Below are positions 47,069 to 57,864 of a stretch of DNA of 64,000 nucleotides, one piece after another. Position 1 is the stretch's first letter. Each line of letters starts with the position of its first letter. The translations under genes were made by a program, and so were the position numbers. The notes under the pieces are model-generated. The model did no database searches. It saw only the letters and a list, made by a program, of their open reading frames with translations, and was not told where the DNA came from. Source of the DNA: Streptococcus infantis (lineage in GTDB: Bacteria; Bacillota; Bacilli; Lactobacillales; Streptococcaceae); NCBI RefSeq assembly GCF_019929665.1, contig NZ_JAHZPZ010000005.1:1-64000 (forward strand), in the 5' to 3' direction.

Positions 47069-49036
47069 ATGAAATCGAAAAAGTTGCTCGCAGTAGCAGG
47101 GATAACGATGAGTGCAGCTCTTCTTTTAGCGGCTTGTGGAAAGACAGAGAAAAAAGCAGACGCTCCAACAACATTTTCATACGTATATGCCATCGATCCA
47201 TCAACATTGGATTATAGCGTTACAAGTAAAAGTTCAACATCAGACGTCATCGCTAACTTGGTCGACGGACTCTTGGAAAATGACAAATACGGAAACTTGA
47301 TTCCATCTCTTGCTGAAGACTGGTCGGTTTCGCAAGACGGTTTGACCTACACTTACAAGCTACGTAAAGGTGTCAAATGGTATACTTCTGAAGGTGAAGA
47401 GTACGCTGAGGTCAAGGCTCAAGACTTTGTGACTGGTTTGAAGCATGCTGCTGATGGTAAGTCAGATGGTCTAACTCTTATCCAAGATTCTATCAAAGGC
47501 TTGGCAGAATACGTTAGTGGTGAAAGCAATGACTTCTCAACAGTTGGAGTTAAAGCAATTGACGACTACACTGTTCAATACACCTTGAACAAACCAGAAA
47601 GCTTCTGGAATTCCAAGGTAACAACAGCGACTATGCTCCCAGTTAATGAAGAATTCCTGAATTCTCAAGGTAAAGATTATGGTGCAGCAACACCTTCAGG
47701 TATTCTCTATAATGGACCATATATTTTGAAGAACTTCACTTCAAAATCAGTGATCGAGTACGAAAAGAACCCTAATTATTGGGATAAAGACAATGTTAAG
47801 ATTGACCACGTCAAACTTACTTTCTACGATGGTTCTGACCAAGAATCGTTGATTCGTAGTTTCTCATCAGGAGCCTATACAACAGCTCGTCTCTTCCCAA
47901 CAAGTTCAAACTTTGACTCAACTAAGCAAGAATACGGGGATAAGATTGTCTATAGCCCGCAAGAAGCAACTAGCTATTACTTTACTTTCAACGTGAATCG
48001 CCAGTCTTACAATAAAACAGCTAAGACAGATGAAGCGCAAAAGACTTCTACAAAAGAAGCGCTTCTTAATAAAAACTTCCGCCAAGCCATCAACTTTGCT
48101 CTTGACCGTCATTCTTATTCTGCTCAGATGAATGGTGAAGAAGGAGCGGACAAGATTATCCGTACCAGTCTTGTACCGTATGACTATGTTCAGGTCGGTG
48201 AAAAGACCTTCGGTGAATTGGCTCAAGAACAATTGGTAACATATGGAGACCAGTGGAAAGATGTAGCTTTGACAGATGGTAAAGACACTATTTACAATCC
48301 AACAAAAGCAAAAGCTGCCTTTGAAAAAGCCAAGTCAGAATTACAAGCCAAGGGCGTAACCTTCCCAATTCATTTGGATATTCCAGTTGAACAAACAGAT
48401 GTCATTGCTGTTCAACAAACCAACTCCCTCAAACAATCTGTCGAAGCAGCACTTGGAACTGAAAATGTTGTCATCGATGTGCTTCAAATGACAGATAATG
48501 AGAAAATGAGTATTACTTCTCAAGCCAAGGTTCCTTCTCAAAAAGACTATGACTTGAATGGAACTGGTTGGGGACCAGACTATCAAGATCCAGCTACTTA
48601 TCTAAATATCTTGGATGCTAAGAAGGGTTCTGCCCTTAAACACTTGGGTATCACAAAAGGTAAAGATTCAGAAGTCATGGCTCAAGTTGGACTTGATGAG
48701 TACAAGAAACTCTTGGATGATGCAGCATCAGAAACAACCGACCTTAACAAACGCTATGAAAAATATGCCAAAGCACAGGCTTGGGTATCTGATAGCTCAC
48801 TCCTCATCCCTGTAGCGTCTTCAGGAGGTTCTCCTACAGTTAGTCGTACAGTACCATTCTCGAAAGCCTACTCTCAAGTTGGTATCAAGGGAGATCCGTT
48901 TGTATTCAAAGGTTTAGAGTTGCAAAATGATATTGTGACTACTAAAGAATACGAAGAAGCTCTCAAGAAATGGCAAAAAGAGAAACTTGAAACAAATGCT
49001 AAATATCAAAAAGAGTTAGCGAACCACGTTAAATAA
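47069..49036 (+). CDS. aliC: Oligopeptide-binding lipoprotein, AliB-like (AliC-type)
   Basis: A 655-residue family 5 solute-binding protein. The lipobox LAAC is at Cys23. Seen are the family start TFSYVYAIDPSTLDY and ANLVDGLLENDKYGNLIPSL (the region usually conserved at the N-terminal lobe), NKNFRQAINFALDR in the middle, and the C-terminal stretch KYAKAQAWVSDSSLLIPV. No permease or ATPase is adjacent; Ali proteins share the AmiCDEF transporter. Position between dexB and cps matches aliB-like ORF1 (aliC) of non-encapsulated pneumococci, though orthology to C versus D needs a tree. It has its own promoter and terminator. Confidence 0.82.
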   Translation: MKSKKLLAVAGITMSAALLLAACGKTEKKADAPTTFSYVYAIDPSTLDYSVTSKSSTSDVIANLVDGLLENDKYGNLIPSLAEDWSVSQDGLTYTYKLRKGVKWYTSEGEEYAEVKAQDFVTGLKHAADGKSDGLTLIQDSIKGLAEYVSGESNDFSTVGVKAIDDYTVQYTLNKPESFWNSKVTTATMLPVNEEFLNSQGKDYGAATPSGILYNGPYILKNFTSKSVIEYEKNPNYWDKDNVKIDHVKLTFYDGSDQESLIRSFSSGAYTTARLFPTSSNFDSTKQEYGDKIVYSPQEATSYYFTFNVNRQSYNKTAKTDEAQKTSTKEALLNKNFRQAINFALDRHSYSAQMNGEEGADKIIRTSLVPYDYVQVGEKTFGELAQEQLVTYGDQWKDVALTDGKDTIYNPTKAKAAFEKAKSELQAKGVTFPIHLDIPVEQTDVIAVQQTNSLKQSVEAALGTENVVIDVLQMTDNEKMSITSQAKVPSQKDYDLNGTGWGPDYQDPATYLNILDAKKGSALKHLGITKGKDSEVMAQVGLDEYKKLLDDAASETTDLNKRYEKYAKAQAWVSDSSLLIPVASSGGSPTVSRTVPFSKAYSQVGIKGDPFVFKGLELQNDIVTTKEYEEALKKWQKEKLETNAKYQKELANHVK

Positions 49037-49049
49037 TTTTAAACAACGG

Positions 49050-49090
49050 TGAAAGAAATCCTGATTTTATGCGGGGTTTCTTTCTTTTTT
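49050..49090 (+). terminator. aliC terminator
   Basis: GAAAGAAATCC pairs with GGGGTTTCTTTC (one bulge), followed by TTTTT. Confidence 0.8.
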
Positions 49091-49124
49091 CATATACTGA
49101 CGAGAGGGCAAATAATTAAATAAC

Positions 49125-49153
49125 TTTACTTTTGGGGCGAAATTTGGTAGAAT
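49125..49153 (+). promoter_or_regulatory. aliD promoter
   Basis: -35-like TTTACT (49125-49130), 17-bp spacer, -10 TAGAAT (49148-49153). Confidence 0.6.
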
Positions 49154-49196
49154 AGTTATATGTCATAAAACCTAACATACAAGGAGAAAATGAATC

Positions 49197-51155
49197 ATGA
49201 AACTCAAAAAACGACTGATTGGAGCGGGGTTGACGCTTGCCGCGGCGGTCTTATTGACGGCATGTGGTAAAACAGCGACAGATGCTAAAACCTACTCGTC
49301 TACCTTTGGTGCTGACCCAACAACCTTTAACTACCTGTTGGACTACGCTGGTGATAATACTGCTGTTGTAACCAACTTGGTAGATGGTTTGCTTGAAAAT
49401 GACAATTATGGAAATCTCATTCCTGCTCTTGCAGAAGATTGGAGTGTTTCAAAGGATGGTTTGACTTACACTTATAAGCTTCGTCAGGATGCTAAATGGT
49501 TCACTGCTGATGGGGAAGAATATGCTTCAATTAAAGCGCAGGATTTCGTCACAGGTATCAAGTATGCAGCTAATAACAAGAGTCAAGCTCTCGATTTGAT
49601 TCAGAACTCAATCAAGGGATTAGATGATTATGTGACAGGCGCAAATACTGACTTTTCAAATGTTGGTGTCAAAGCCTTGGATGACTATACTGTCCAATAT
49701 ACCTTGACACGACCAGAACCATTCTGGAACTCTAAGACAACTAACAGTATCTTGTTCCCTGTAAACGAAGAATTCCTTGCTTCTAAAGGTAAAGACTTCG
49801 GAACCCTGAAACCAGATAGCATTCTTTATAGCGGACCATATTTGTTAAAAGATTTTACATCTAAGTCTTCTATCGAATATGTGAAAAACCCACATTACTA
49901 TGACCAAGAAAAAGTAACGATTGAAAAGGTAAAATTGGCCTACTTTGATGGTTCAGACCAAGACTTGACAATTCGTAACTTTGAAAGTGGTGCTTATTCA
50001 TCTGCAGGTGTTTATCCAAACAGCTCAAACTTCGCTAAGACCAAGGAAAAATACAAGGACAATATCGTTTATAGCTTGCAAGATGCGACATCTTGGTACT
50101 ATAACTTTAACGTCAACCGCGGTGCTTATAACCATACTGCAAAAACAAGTGATGAGCAAAAACAAGCTACCCAAGCTGCGATTTTAAATAAAAATTTCCG
50201 TCAAGCGATCAACTTTGCCATCGATCGTACTGCCTACTCAGCACAATCAAATGGTGAAGAAGCAGCGAAAAATACCCTCCGTAACACACTTGTGCCACCA
50301 ACTTTCGTACAAGTCGGAGACAAGACTTTTGGTGAAACAGTTGCTTCAAAATTGGTCAACTATGGCACACAATGGTCAAATATGAATCTTGAAGATGCTC
50401 AAGACGGTTATTTCAACAAAGAAAAAGCGCAAGCTAAGTTTGCTGAAGCTAAAAAAGAATTAGAAGCTCAAGGTGTGAGCTTCCCAATTCATTTGGACTT
50501 GCCTGTAGACCAGGTTAACAAGACCTTGCTTTCTGGAACAAACTCAATCAAACAATCAATCGAATCAACGCTCGGTTCTGAAAATGTAGTGGTTGATGTT
50601 ATCCAATTGTCAACAGATGATTATACAAATGCAACAGTTCAAGCACCAACTCCTGCAGATCATGACTATGATTTGAACTTGGATGGATGGTCAGCTGACT
50701 ACCAAGATCCTTCAACTTACCTCAATCCTTTCAATGCTGAGGATGGATTCTATCTCAAGATTTTAGGACTTGATCCAAGTAAGGACACAGCTAAGATTAC
50801 TAGTCTAGGATTGGACCAATATACTCAAAAATTGAAAGCAGCAGATGCAGAAAACACAGACGTAGCTAAACGCTATGAAAACTACGCAGAGGCACAAGCT
50901 TGGTTGATTGATAGTTCTCTTCTAATCCCAGTTGTGTCAAACGGTGGTGGAGCTTCAGTAACACGTGTGACACCATTTACACGAGCTTACTCACTTGTCG
51001 GAATCAAAGGTACTGGAAGTAACTATAAGTACATGAAATTGCAAACCGAAGTCGTAACAACTGCTCAATTTGACGAAGCTAAAGCCAAATGGGAACAAGA
51101 ACGTAAAAACTCAGTCGAAAAGAGTCAAAAAGAATTCGAAAGTCACGTTAAATAA
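49197..51155 (+). CDS. aliD: Oligopeptide-binding lipoprotein, AliB-like (AliD-type)
   Basis: A 652-residue paralogue of the preceding gene with the same architecture and lipobox LTAC. Both share NLVDGLLENDNYGNLIPALA-type sequence, NKNFRQAINFA and a C-terminal VVTTAQFDEAK region, so they arose by duplication. Divergence in the ligand-binding segments implies different peptides. In pneumococci that carry both, these receptors sense peptides from other species and affect competence and colonisation. It is transcribed alone (promoter 49125, terminator 51159) and is followed by cpsA. Confidence 0.82.
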   Translation: MKLKKRLIGAGLTLAAAVLLTACGKTATDAKTYSSTFGADPTTFNYLLDYAGDNTAVVTNLVDGLLENDNYGNLIPALAEDWSVSKDGLTYTYKLRQDAKWFTADGEEYASIKAQDFVTGIKYAANNKSQALDLIQNSIKGLDDYVTGANTDFSNVGVKALDDYTVQYTLTRPEPFWNSKTTNSILFPVNEEFLASKGKDFGTLKPDSILYSGPYLLKDFTSKSSIEYVKNPHYYDQEKVTIEKVKLAYFDGSDQDLTIRNFESGAYSSAGVYPNSSNFAKTKEKYKDNIVYSLQDATSWYYNFNVNRGAYNHTAKTSDEQKQATQAAILNKNFRQAINFAIDRTAYSAQSNGEEAAKNTLRNTLVPPTFVQVGDKTFGETVASKLVNYGTQWSNMNLEDAQDGYFNKEKAQAKFAEAKKELEAQGVSFPIHLDLPVDQVNKTLLSGTNSIKQSIESTLGSENVVVDVIQLSTDDYTNATVQAPTPADHDYDLNLDGWSADYQDPSTYLNPFNAEDGFYLKILGLDPSKDTAKITSLGLDQYTQKLKAADAENTDVAKRYENYAEAQAWLIDSSLLIPVVSNGGGASVTRVTPFTRAYSLVGIKGTGSNYKYMKLQTEVVTTAQFDEAKAKWEQERKNSVEKSQKEFESHVK

Positions 51156-51158
51156 TAA

Positions 51159-51193
51159 AAAAATAGAGCTTTTTAAGAGCTCTATTTTTTTAT
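51159..51193 (+). terminator. aliD terminator
   Basis: AAATAGAGCT pairs with AGCTCTATTT around TTTTAAG, with A- and T-tracts on both sides. Confidence 0.9.
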
Positions 51194-51314
51194 TTTAGCT
51201 GTTTTTTGAAAACATAAAATGTAGTAAAAGCGCTAATAAATATACACTAACTAAATACATTTTCAAAATAAAACGTTTCCTTGACTAATGTAGATAGCCT
51301 TTAGAGGTACTTTG

Positions 51315-51323
51315 TGATATAAT
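51315..51323 (+). promoter_or_regulatory. Candidate capsule-operon promoter, extended -10
   Basis: TGATATAAT lies 30 nt before the cpsA start. TTGACT at 51281-51286 is too far to serve as its -35. In the 160 nt before it, TTTTGAAAA and TTTTCAAAA form a loose inverted repeat. Confidence 0.55.
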
Positions 51324-51352
51324 TGAATTAAAATGTTTTGAAGAGGTGTTCC

Positions 51353-52801
51353 ATGAAAAGTAGACGCATAAAAAAAAGTAAATCTAGCAAGTTTCAGCAG
51401 AGTTTAAACATTGGTTTGTTGCTAATCTATGCTGTTCTAGCTTCTTTTTTATTGTTTTTGATTTTTAAATATCAAATTTTAGCAGTCAGCTATTTCAATA
51501 TTATCTTGGCAGTAGTTTTAGTGCTCATAGCATTATTATCCCTCTTGTTGATAGTTAAACGCAAAGCCAAGGTGTTCACCTTGATAGTCCTATTGCTCTC
51601 GATTTTATTTAGCTCTGTAGCTTTAGTAGCTGTAAATCGATTTGTAGGACTTGCCAATCAATTTAACGCAACTTCAAATTATTCAAGCTACTCTATAAGT
51701 GTGGCGGTGTTAGCAGACAGTGAGATTAATAACGTTTCTCAACTTTCTAGTGTAGCTGCTCCAACAGGATCAGATGCTGAGAATATTCAAAAATTGATAG
51801 ATGACATTAAAACAACTCAAAACAAGGAATTGACAGTAGAAGAAGCGTCTTCTTACCTAGCGGCCTATAAGAGCTTGTTAGATGGAGAAACCAAAGCAAT
51901 CGTCTTAAACAGTGTTTTTGAAAATCTGATTGAGCAGGAATATCCTGACCACGCTAAGAAGATCAAGAAAATCTACACCAAGGATTTGACCAAGAAAGTG
52001 GAAGCGCCTAAGGTGGCTACAGGAAATTCTTTCAATGTCTACATCAGTGGGATTGACACCTATGGTCCTATTAGTTCAGTTTCGCGCTCAGATGTCAATA
52101 TCATCATGACAGTGAATCAAGATACTAAGAAGATTCTTTTGACGACAACTCCTCGAGATGCCTATGTCCCTATTGCAGATGGTGGAAACAACCAAAACGA
52201 TAAATTGACGCATGCGGGGATTTACGGTGTAGATGCTTCTATCCATACCTTAGAAAATCTTTATGGTATCGACTTGAACTACTATGCCCGCCTTAATTTT
52301 ACTTCGTTCTTGAAATTGATTGACCTTCTTGGAGGCGTTGACGTCTATAATGACCAAGAATTTACATCGCGTCATGGGCAATACCACTTCCCGGTCGGCA
52401 ATGTCCATCTGGATTCTGAACAAGCTTTAGGATTTGTACGTGAGCGTTATTCGCTTGCGGATGGTGATGGGGATCGCGGCCGTAACCAACAAAAAGTCAT
52501 TGCGGCGATTATCCAGAAATTAACCTCGGCAGAATCCCTGAAAAACTATGACAGTATTATTCAGAGCTTGCAGGATTCAATTCAGACCAATATGCCGCCA
52601 GAAACAATGGTAGGCCTTGTCAACACTCAGTTGGCAAGTGGAGGAAAATATACCGTTACTAATCAAGATTTGAAAGGAACTGGTCGTATGGGTCTCCCGT
52701 CTTACGCTATGCCAGATAGCAATCTTTACATGTTAGAAATCGACCCAACAAGCTTGGAAACTGTTAAAACGGCTATTAAAGATACCATGGAAGGAAAATA
52801 A
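51353..52801 (+). CDS. cpsA: Capsule LytR-CpsA-Psr family protein CpsA (Wzg)
   Basis: A 482-residue membrane protein. A basic N-terminus is followed by three membrane helices (about 20-95), a DNA-PPF-like accessory domain, and the LCP domain. The LCP core is visible as [28 protein letters not shown] and [11 protein letters not shown], with Arg in [23 protein letters not shown] enzymes attach capsule polymer to peptidoglycan. I start it at ATG 51353, not the TTG frame start at 51338, because GAGGTG precedes it. First gene of the conserved cpsABCD block. Confidence 0.94.
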   Translation: MKSRRIKKSKSSKFQQSLNIGLLLIYAVLASFLLFLIFKYQILAVSYFNIILAVVLVLIALLSLLLIVKRKAKVFTLIVLLLSILFSSVALVAVNRFVGLANQFNATSNYSSYSISVAVLADSEINNVSQLSSVAAPTGSDAENIQKLIDDIKTTQNKELTVEEASSYLAAYKSLLDGETKAIVLNSVFENLIEQEYPDHAKKIKKIYTKDLTKKVEAPKVATGNSFNVYISGIDTYGPISSVSRSDVNIIMTVNQDTKKILLTTTPRDAYVPIADGGNNQNDKLTHAGIYGVDASIHTLENLYGIDLNYYARLNFTSFLKLIDLLGGVDVYNDQEFTSRHGQYHFPVGNVHLDSEQALGFVRERYSLADGDGDRGRNQQKVIAAIIQKLTSAESLKNYDSIIQSLQDSIQTNMPPETMVGLVNTQLASGGKYTVTNQDLKGTGRMGLPSYAMPDSNLYMLEIDPTSLETVKTAIKDTMEGK

Positions 52802-52802
52802 G

Positions 52803-53534
52803 ATGATTGATATTCATTCACATATTGTTTTCGATGTTGACGATGGACCTAAAAATAGAGCTGAGAGCAAGGCTCTCTTAGAGGAAGCTTACGCACAAGG
52901 TGTTCGAACCATTGTTTCCACCTCTCATCGTAGAAAAGGAATGTTTGAAACACCAGAAGACAAAATTGCAGCTAATTTTAGCGAAGTTAAACAGTTGGCT
53001 CAAGAAATCGCACCAGATTTGAATATCGTGTACGGAGCTGAGATTTACTTTTCTAGCGATGTTTTAGAAAAACTTGAACAGAATATTATCCCAAAACTCA
53101 ATGACACTCGTTATGCTTTAATCGAGTTTAGCATGAATACACCCTACAGAGATATTCATAGCGCCTTGACTAAAGTTCTCATGTTAGGAATTACACCAGT
53201 GGTTGCTCATATTGAGCGCTATCACACCTTGGAAAACGATGAGAAAAAAGTAAGAGAGCTCATCAATATGGGCTGCTATATGCAGATTAATAGCTCGAGT
53301 GTCTTAAAACCGCGGCTTTTCGGAGACACCTACAAGTTTATGAAAAAGCGTGCTAGGTACTTCTTGGACAAGGACTTAGTACATGTAGTGGCTAGCGATA
53401 TGCACAATTTGGATAATCGACCGCCTTATATGAGTGAAGCTTATGATCTCATTGCTAAAAAATACGGAGCAGAGAAAGCTCGTGAACTTTTTGAAACAAA
53501 CCCATCAAAAATAATAAATGATCAACTAATTTAG
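52803..53534 (+). CDS. cpsB: Capsule tyrosine-protein phosphatase CpsB (Wzh)
   Basis: A 243-residue PHP-family, Mn2+-dependent phosphatase that dephosphorylates CpsD. The N-terminal metal motif [15 protein letters not shown], the STSHR segment, HIERYHTLE and the C-terminal [15 protein letters not shown] carry the His and Asp ligands. It is 1 nt from cpsA and 5 nt upstream of the cpsC region. Confidence 0.96.
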   Translation: MIDIHSHIVFDVDDGPKNRAESKALLEEAYAQGVRTIVSTSHRRKGMFETPEDKIAANFSEVKQLAQEIAPDLNIVYGAEIYFSSDVLEKLEQNIIPKLNDTRYALIEFSMNTPYRDIHSALTKVLMLGITPVVAHIERYHTLENDEKKVRELINMGCYMQINSSSVLKPRLFGDTYKFMKKRARYFLDKDLVHVVASDMHNLDNRPPYMSEAYDLIAKKYGAEKARELFETNPSKIINDQLI

Positions 53535-53542
53535 GAGAAATG

Positions 53543-54235
53543 ATGAAAGAACAAGATAAATTTGAAATCGATGTATTTCAATTGGTAAAAGTGCTATGGA
53601 AACGAAAATTCCTCATTGTCTTAGCTGCACTAGTAGCAGGTCTAGCAGCTTTTGCTTATAGCTCATTTGTGATTAAGCCACAGTATACTAGTACTACTCG
53701 TATCTATGTTGTTAATCGTAACCAAGCAGATAAGCCAGGTTTGACGAATCAAGACCTACAGGCAGGTGCTTACTTGGTAAAAGACTACCGTGAAATCATC
53801 CTCTCTCAGGATGTTCTTGAAAAAGTAGTGGCCGACCAAAAATTAACTATGGATGCAAAAACTCTTGGAAGAAAAGTTTCAGTAACAGTTCCAGCAGACA
53901 CTCGTATTGTATCTATCTCGGTTCGAGATGGCAATCCTGAGGAAGCAAGTCGTATTGCCAATGCACTCAGAGAAGAAGCTGCTCAGAAAATTATTTCTGT
54001 AACACGAGTGTCAGATGTAACGACACTTGAAGAAGCAAGACCAGCAACATCACCATCTTCTCCAAACATTCGTCGCAATACAATGATTGCCACTATAGCA
54101 GGTGTAGGATTCGTCACGATTATCGTGCTTTTAGTTGAATTGTTGGATGATCGAGTGAAGCGTCCAGAAGATATCGAAGAAGTGATGCACATCTCACTTT
54201 TAGGTGTTATTCCAAATCTTGAGAAATTAAAGTAA
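53543..54235 (+). CDS. cpsC: Capsule chain-length/co-polymerase protein CpsC (Wzd)
   Basis: A 230-residue Wzz-type membrane protein with two membrane helices (about 22-42 and 180-200) and an extracellular domain between. It activates the kinase CpsD and helps set chain length. The start at ATG 53543 is 5 nt from AGGAG; the adjacent ATG 53540 would be too close. With this start the length matches the usual 230 residues. Tightly linked to cpsB and cpsD. Confidence 0.95.
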   Translation: MKEQDKFEIDVFQLVKVLWKRKFLIVLAALVAGLAAFAYSSFVIKPQYTSTTRIYVVNRNQADKPGLTNQDLQAGAYLVKDYREIILSQDVLEKVVADQKLTMDAKTLGRKVSVTVPADTRIVSISVRDGNPEEASRIANALREEAAQKIISVTRVSDVTTLEEARPATSPSSPNIRRNTMIATIAGVGFVTIIVLLVELLDDRVKRPEDIEEVMHISLLGVIPNLEKLK

Positions 54236-54245
54236 AGAGGGAAAT

Positions 54246-54938
54246 ATGGTAAAGTTAGAATTATCAGAACAACGATTACACTCTGTAAAAAAAGCTGAGG
54301 AGTATTATAACGCACTACGGACCAATATCCAGTTGAGTGGAGATGGTCTCAAAGTGATTGCCCTTTCTTCAGTTAGACCTGGAGAAGGGAAGTCGACTAC
54401 TTCAACCAACATAGCTTGGGCATTCGCGCGTGCAGGCTATAAGACACTCCTTATCGATGCCGATATTCGTAATTCGGTAATGTCAGGTGTCTTTAAATCT
54501 CGAGAAAAAATTACAGGTTTGACAGACTACTTATCAGGAACCAAAGATTTATCTCATGGTTTGTGTGAAACAAACGTAGAAAACTTGTTTGTCATTCAAT
54601 CAGGAGCTGTTTCACCAAATCCGACTGCTCTTCTTCAAAGTGACAAATTTGAAGCAATGATTGAGACTTTACGCAAATACTTTGACTATATCATTGTGGA
54701 TACAGCCCCTATCGGTGTTGTCATTGATGCGGCTATTATCGTACAAAAATGTGATGCCTCTATCCTGGTAACTGAAGCTTCTGCAACAAAACGGAGAGAA
54801 GTTCAGAAAGCTAAAGATCAGCTAGAGCAAACAGGAACACCATTCTTAGGAGTTATTCTGAATAAATTTAATATTCAGCTTGAAAAATATGGTTCATATG
54901 GTTCATACGGGAACTACGGTTCATACGGGAAGAAATAA
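54246..54938 (+). CDS. cpsD: Capsule autophosphorylating tyrosine kinase CpsD (Wze)
   Basis: A 230-residue BY-kinase. Walker A is seen in VRPGEGKSTTSTNIAW, Walker A' in LLIDADIRNSV and Walker B in YIIVDTAPIGVV. The C-terminal tyrosine cluster YGSYGSYGNYGSYG is autophosphorylated and dephosphorylated by CpsB. It lacks its own membrane helices and depends on CpsC. Confidence 0.96.
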   Translation: MVKLELSEQRLHSVKKAEEYYNALRTNIQLSGDGLKVIALSSVRPGEGKSTTSTNIAWAFARAGYKTLLIDADIRNSVMSGVFKSREKITGLTDYLSGTKDLSHGLCETNVENLFVIQSGAVSPNPTALLQSDKFEAMIETLRKYFDYIIVDTAPIGVVIDAAIIVQKCDASILVTEASATKRREVQKAKDQLEQTGTPFLGVILNKFNIQLEKYGSYGSYGNYGSYGKK

Positions 54939-54961
54939 GTAGGAAAAAAAGGGAGTAAAAA

Positions 54962-56332
54962 ATGGAAGGAAGGGGTTTCTACAACGTAACTCTAGCGTTT
55001 TTGCAGAGTATACTAGTCAGTATATTGGCTTATATACTAATCTCTGTATCTGAAACAGAAATTGTTGCAAAAACGGTTTTTGTTCTGTATTTTCTTCATT
55101 TTGCAGCCTTCTATATCAGTGGCTACGGAAAGGATTTTTTTAAACGCAGTCAATCCGTCGAATTGATAGAGATAGTAAAATACATCATCTTTTTTGCATT
55201 GCTGATTAGTTTTTCTAGTTTTTTCCTGAAAGACCAATTTGTTATTTCAAGGCGTGGTATGATTTACTTCCTATCTTTGTACGGAGTGTTTAATTATATC
55301 CTGAGTTTTGTTATCAAAAAATATTGGGTGCATTTTAATCACAATTTAAAAGGGAGTCGTAAAATTATTTTGATTACTGCGACATCCCGAATTGAAAAGG
55401 TGATAGATCGGTTGTTGAGTGCAACTGATGTCGGTGGGAAACTTGTCGCTGTGAGTGTACTAGACAAACCGGATTTCAAACATGATAAAGTAACGGTTAT
55501 TCCTCGAGAAAATCTCATTAATTATGCAACTCATGAGGTTGTGGACGAAGTTTTTGTGAACCTGCCTAGTGAGGATTATGATATCGGTAGCATTATTTCA
55601 CAATTTGAAACAATGGGAATTGATGTTACTGTAAATTTAAATGCCTTTGATAAGAATTTAGGTAGAAATAAACAGATCCATGAGATGGCTGGATTAAATG
55701 TAGTAACTTTTTCTACAAACTTATATAAACCAAGCCACATAGTTGCCAAACGAATTATTGATATTTTAGGGGCAATTGTTGGGTTAATCATCTGTGGACT
55801 AGTAAGCATAGTCCTTGTTCCAATGATTCGAAAAGATGGTGGACCAGCAATCTTTTCTCAAACTCGAATAGGGAAAAATGGTCGTCATTTCACTTTTTAT
55901 AAATTCCGGTCTATGCGAGTAGATGCGGAAGAAATCAAGCAGCAATTGATGGATCAAAATACCATGCAGGGTGGTATGTTTAAGATGGACAATGACCCTC
56001 GTGTTACCAAAATTGGACACTTTATTCGAAAGACAAGTTTGGATGAACTGCCCCAATTTTGGAATGTGTTGATTGGTGATATGAGCCTAGTAGGAACTCG
56101 ACCTCCAACAGTGGACGAATACGAAAAATACACACCTGAACAAAAACGTCGTTTGAGTTTCAAACCAGGAATTACTGGCTTGTGGCAAATTAGTGGTCGT
56201 AGTGAAATTACCAACTTTGATGATGTTGTCAAACTAGATGTGGCCTATATCGATGATTGGACAATCTGGAAAGATTTTGAAATTTTATTAAAAACAATAA
56301 AAGTAGTGCTGATGAGAGATGGAGCAAAATGA
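54962..56332 (+). CDS. wchA: Initiating undecaprenyl-phosphate glucose phosphotransferase (WchA/CpsE)
   Basis: A 456-residue polyprenyl-phosphate hexose-1-phosphate transferase. Five N-terminal and central hydrophobic helices are followed by the catalytic domain (about 255-456) with [53 protein letters not shown] and [11 protein letters not shown]. In pneumococcus the same type loads Glc-1-P onto undecaprenyl phosphate, so the repeat unit should have Glc at its reducing end. Start ATG follows AGGGAGTAAAAA. The gene end overlaps the possible upstream start of the LicD gene. Confidence 0.93.
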   Translation: MEGRGFYNVTLAFLQSILVSILAYILISVSETEIVAKTVFVLYFLHFAAFYISGYGKDFFKRSQSVELIEIVKYIIFFALLISFSSFFLKDQFVISRRGMIYFLSLYGVFNYILSFVIKKYWVHFNHNLKGSRKIILITATSRIEKVIDRLLSATDVGGKLVAVSVLDKPDFKHDKVTVIPRENLINYATHEVVDEVFVNLPSEDYDIGSIISQFETMGIDVTVNLNAFDKNLGRNKQIHEMAGLNVVTFSTNLYKPSHIVAKRIIDILGAIVGLIICGLVSIVLVPMIRKDGGPAIFSQTRIGKNGRHFTFYKFRSMRVDAEEIKQQLMDQNTMQGGMFKMDNDPRVTKIGHFIRKTSLDELPQFWNVLIGDMSLVGTRPPTVDEYEKYTPEQKRRLSFKPGITGLWQISGRSEITNFDDVVKLDVAYIDDWTIWKDFEILLKTIKVVLMRDGAK

Positions 56333-56336
56333 TTCT

Positions 56337-57122
56337 ATGAATAAAGTGAGAGAAATTCAATTAGGAGAGTTAACTCTTTTAGAAAGTTATATCGATCTTT
56401 GTAAAAGACATAATTTGCGTTATTACGCCTTGGGTGGGACATTACTCGGTGCCATTCGTCATAAAGGATTTATCCCATGGGATGATGATATGGATTTAGG
56501 AATGCCCAGAAAAGATTATGAAAAATTCTTGTCAATCTGTGAGCAAGAGCTTCCTGAAAGTGTTATTTTAAGACTTCACGACGATAATCTAGGTAATACT
56601 TCGATTATGGATACTTCAATCCAAATTCAATTTGGCAATGAATGGTGTAGTCCCTTTATTGATATCTTTCCCTTAGATGGTTATCCAGAAGATGGGATCC
56701 AGTACTGGTTGCATACGAATAAAATAAAATTGTATCGTGCCTTGTCTAAAATTTCTGTCATCGATCGTTTGCATGAAAGAGATAGAGGCTTGTTCGAAAA
56801 TGCAATTGTGAAAGTTTCCAAAGCCTTAAAATTAAATAAGCTCTTAAACACTTCAAAAATTAATAAAAAATTACAAAATATCATTAAACAATATGATTAC
56901 GAGACTAGTACCATGGTTGGAAATGTCTTAGGTTCTTACCGCGAGCGAGAACTCGCAAGAAAAGAAGTGTTCGGGGAACCGCAATTACTAGAGTTTGAAA
57001 ACTTACAAATTAGTTGTCATGCAAATCCTGATGAATATTTGACAAAAATATATGGTGATTACATGCAACTACCAAAAGAAGCTGAACGGAAGGGTCATTT
57101 TGAGTCTACGTGGGGAGATTAA
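56337..57122 (+). CDS. LicD family phosphotransferase
   Basis: A 261-residue LicD/fukutin-type protein. The signature YYALGGTLLGAIRHKGFIPW is followed by DDDMDLGMPRKDYEKF (metal-binding Asp residues), and EWCSPFIDIFPLDGYP comes later. LicD proteins transfer phosphocholine or other phospho-groups to sugars. Within a capsule locus this predicts a phosphorylated substituent. The start at ATG 56337 fits the family (NKVREIQLGELTLLE); ATG 56319 would overlap wchA and has a poor RBS. The next gene follows after 1 nt. Confidence 0.9.
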   Translation: MNKVREIQLGELTLLESYIDLCKRHNLRYYALGGTLLGAIRHKGFIPWDDDMDLGMPRKDYEKFLSICEQELPESVILRLHDDNLGNTSIMDTSIQIQFGNEWCSPFIDIFPLDGYPEDGIQYWLHTNKIKLYRALSKISVIDRLHERDRGLFENAIVKVSKALKLNKLLNTSKINKKLQNIIKQYDYETSTMVGNVLGSYRERELARKEVFGEPQLLEFENLQISCHANPDEYLTKIYGDYMQLPKEAERKGHFESTWGD

Positions 57123-57123
57123 A

Positions 57124-57864
57124 TTGAATAGTTTTAATTTAATGGGGGTCAGAATTGACCCCTTAACAATGGACGAAACTGTCCAAGCTGTTGAAAAATT
57201 TGTTCTTGAGCAACGGCCACTCCATCTAATGGGGGTGAACGCAGACAAAATTAATCAATGTCAAACAGATGAATCTATTAAAAAGATAGTGAACGCTTCT
57301 GAGATTATTAATGCAGATGGAGCTTCAGTTGTTCTTGCTTCCCGCTTTTTGGGTTATCAAGTTCCTGAGAGAGTTGCTGGGATTGATTTGATGCAAAGAT
57401 TGCTCTTGTTGGCCAATGAAAAGTCTTATTCGGTTTATTTTTTTGGTGCCAAGGAAGAAGTTTTAATAGACATGCTAGAAATCTTTAAGAAAGACTATCC
57501 AAATTTACGAGTCCTTGGATATCGTAATGGTTATTTTTCTGAAGAAGATGAATACGGTATTCAAGAAGATATCCGAGAGAAAAATCCTGATTTTGTTTTT
57601 GTTGGGATTACCTCTCCCAAGAAAGAATACATCATTCAAAAATTTATGGATCAAGGTGTTAATTCTGTCTTTATGGGAGTTGGAGGTAGCTTTGACGTTT
57701 TATCTGGCCATATTAAACGAGCTCCTCTCTGGATGCAAAATGTGCATCTTGAATGGCTGTTCCGAGTGGCAAATGAACCTAAACGTCTCTTTAAACGTTA
57801 TTTTGTAGGGAATGCCACTTTTATTAAGCGAGTTTTAGATGAAAAACGAAAATCAAAAAAATAA
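57124..57864 (+). CDS. WecG/TagA/CpsF family (GT26) glycosyltransferase, likely ManNAc transferase
   Basis: A 246-residue GT26 enzyme. The start is TTG 57124, with GGGGAG 6 nt upstream inside the licD stop region; ATG 57142 is an alternative. Seen are FNLMGVRIDPLTMDETVQ, the catalytic-Asp area INADGASVVLASRFLG, YFFGAKEEVL and the C-terminal APLWMQNVHLEWLFRVANEP. Family members transfer ManNAc or ManNAcA to a lipid-linked sugar; WchO of pneumococcal serogroups 9 and 19 is of this type. The UDP-GlcNAc 2-epimerase gene two genes downstream would supply UDP-ManNAc. Confidence 0.9.
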   Translation: MNSFNLMGVRIDPLTMDETVQAVEKFVLEQRPLHLMGVNADKINQCQTDESIKKIVNASEIINADGASVVLASRFLGYQVPERVAGIDLMQRLLLLANEKSYSVYFFGAKEEVLIDMLEIFKKDYPNLRVLGYRNGYFSEEDEYGIQEDIREKNPDFVFVGITSPKKEYIIQKFMDQGVNSVFMGVGGSFDVLSGHIKRAPLWMQNVHLEWLFRVANEPKRLFKRYFVGNATFIKRVLDEKRKSKK

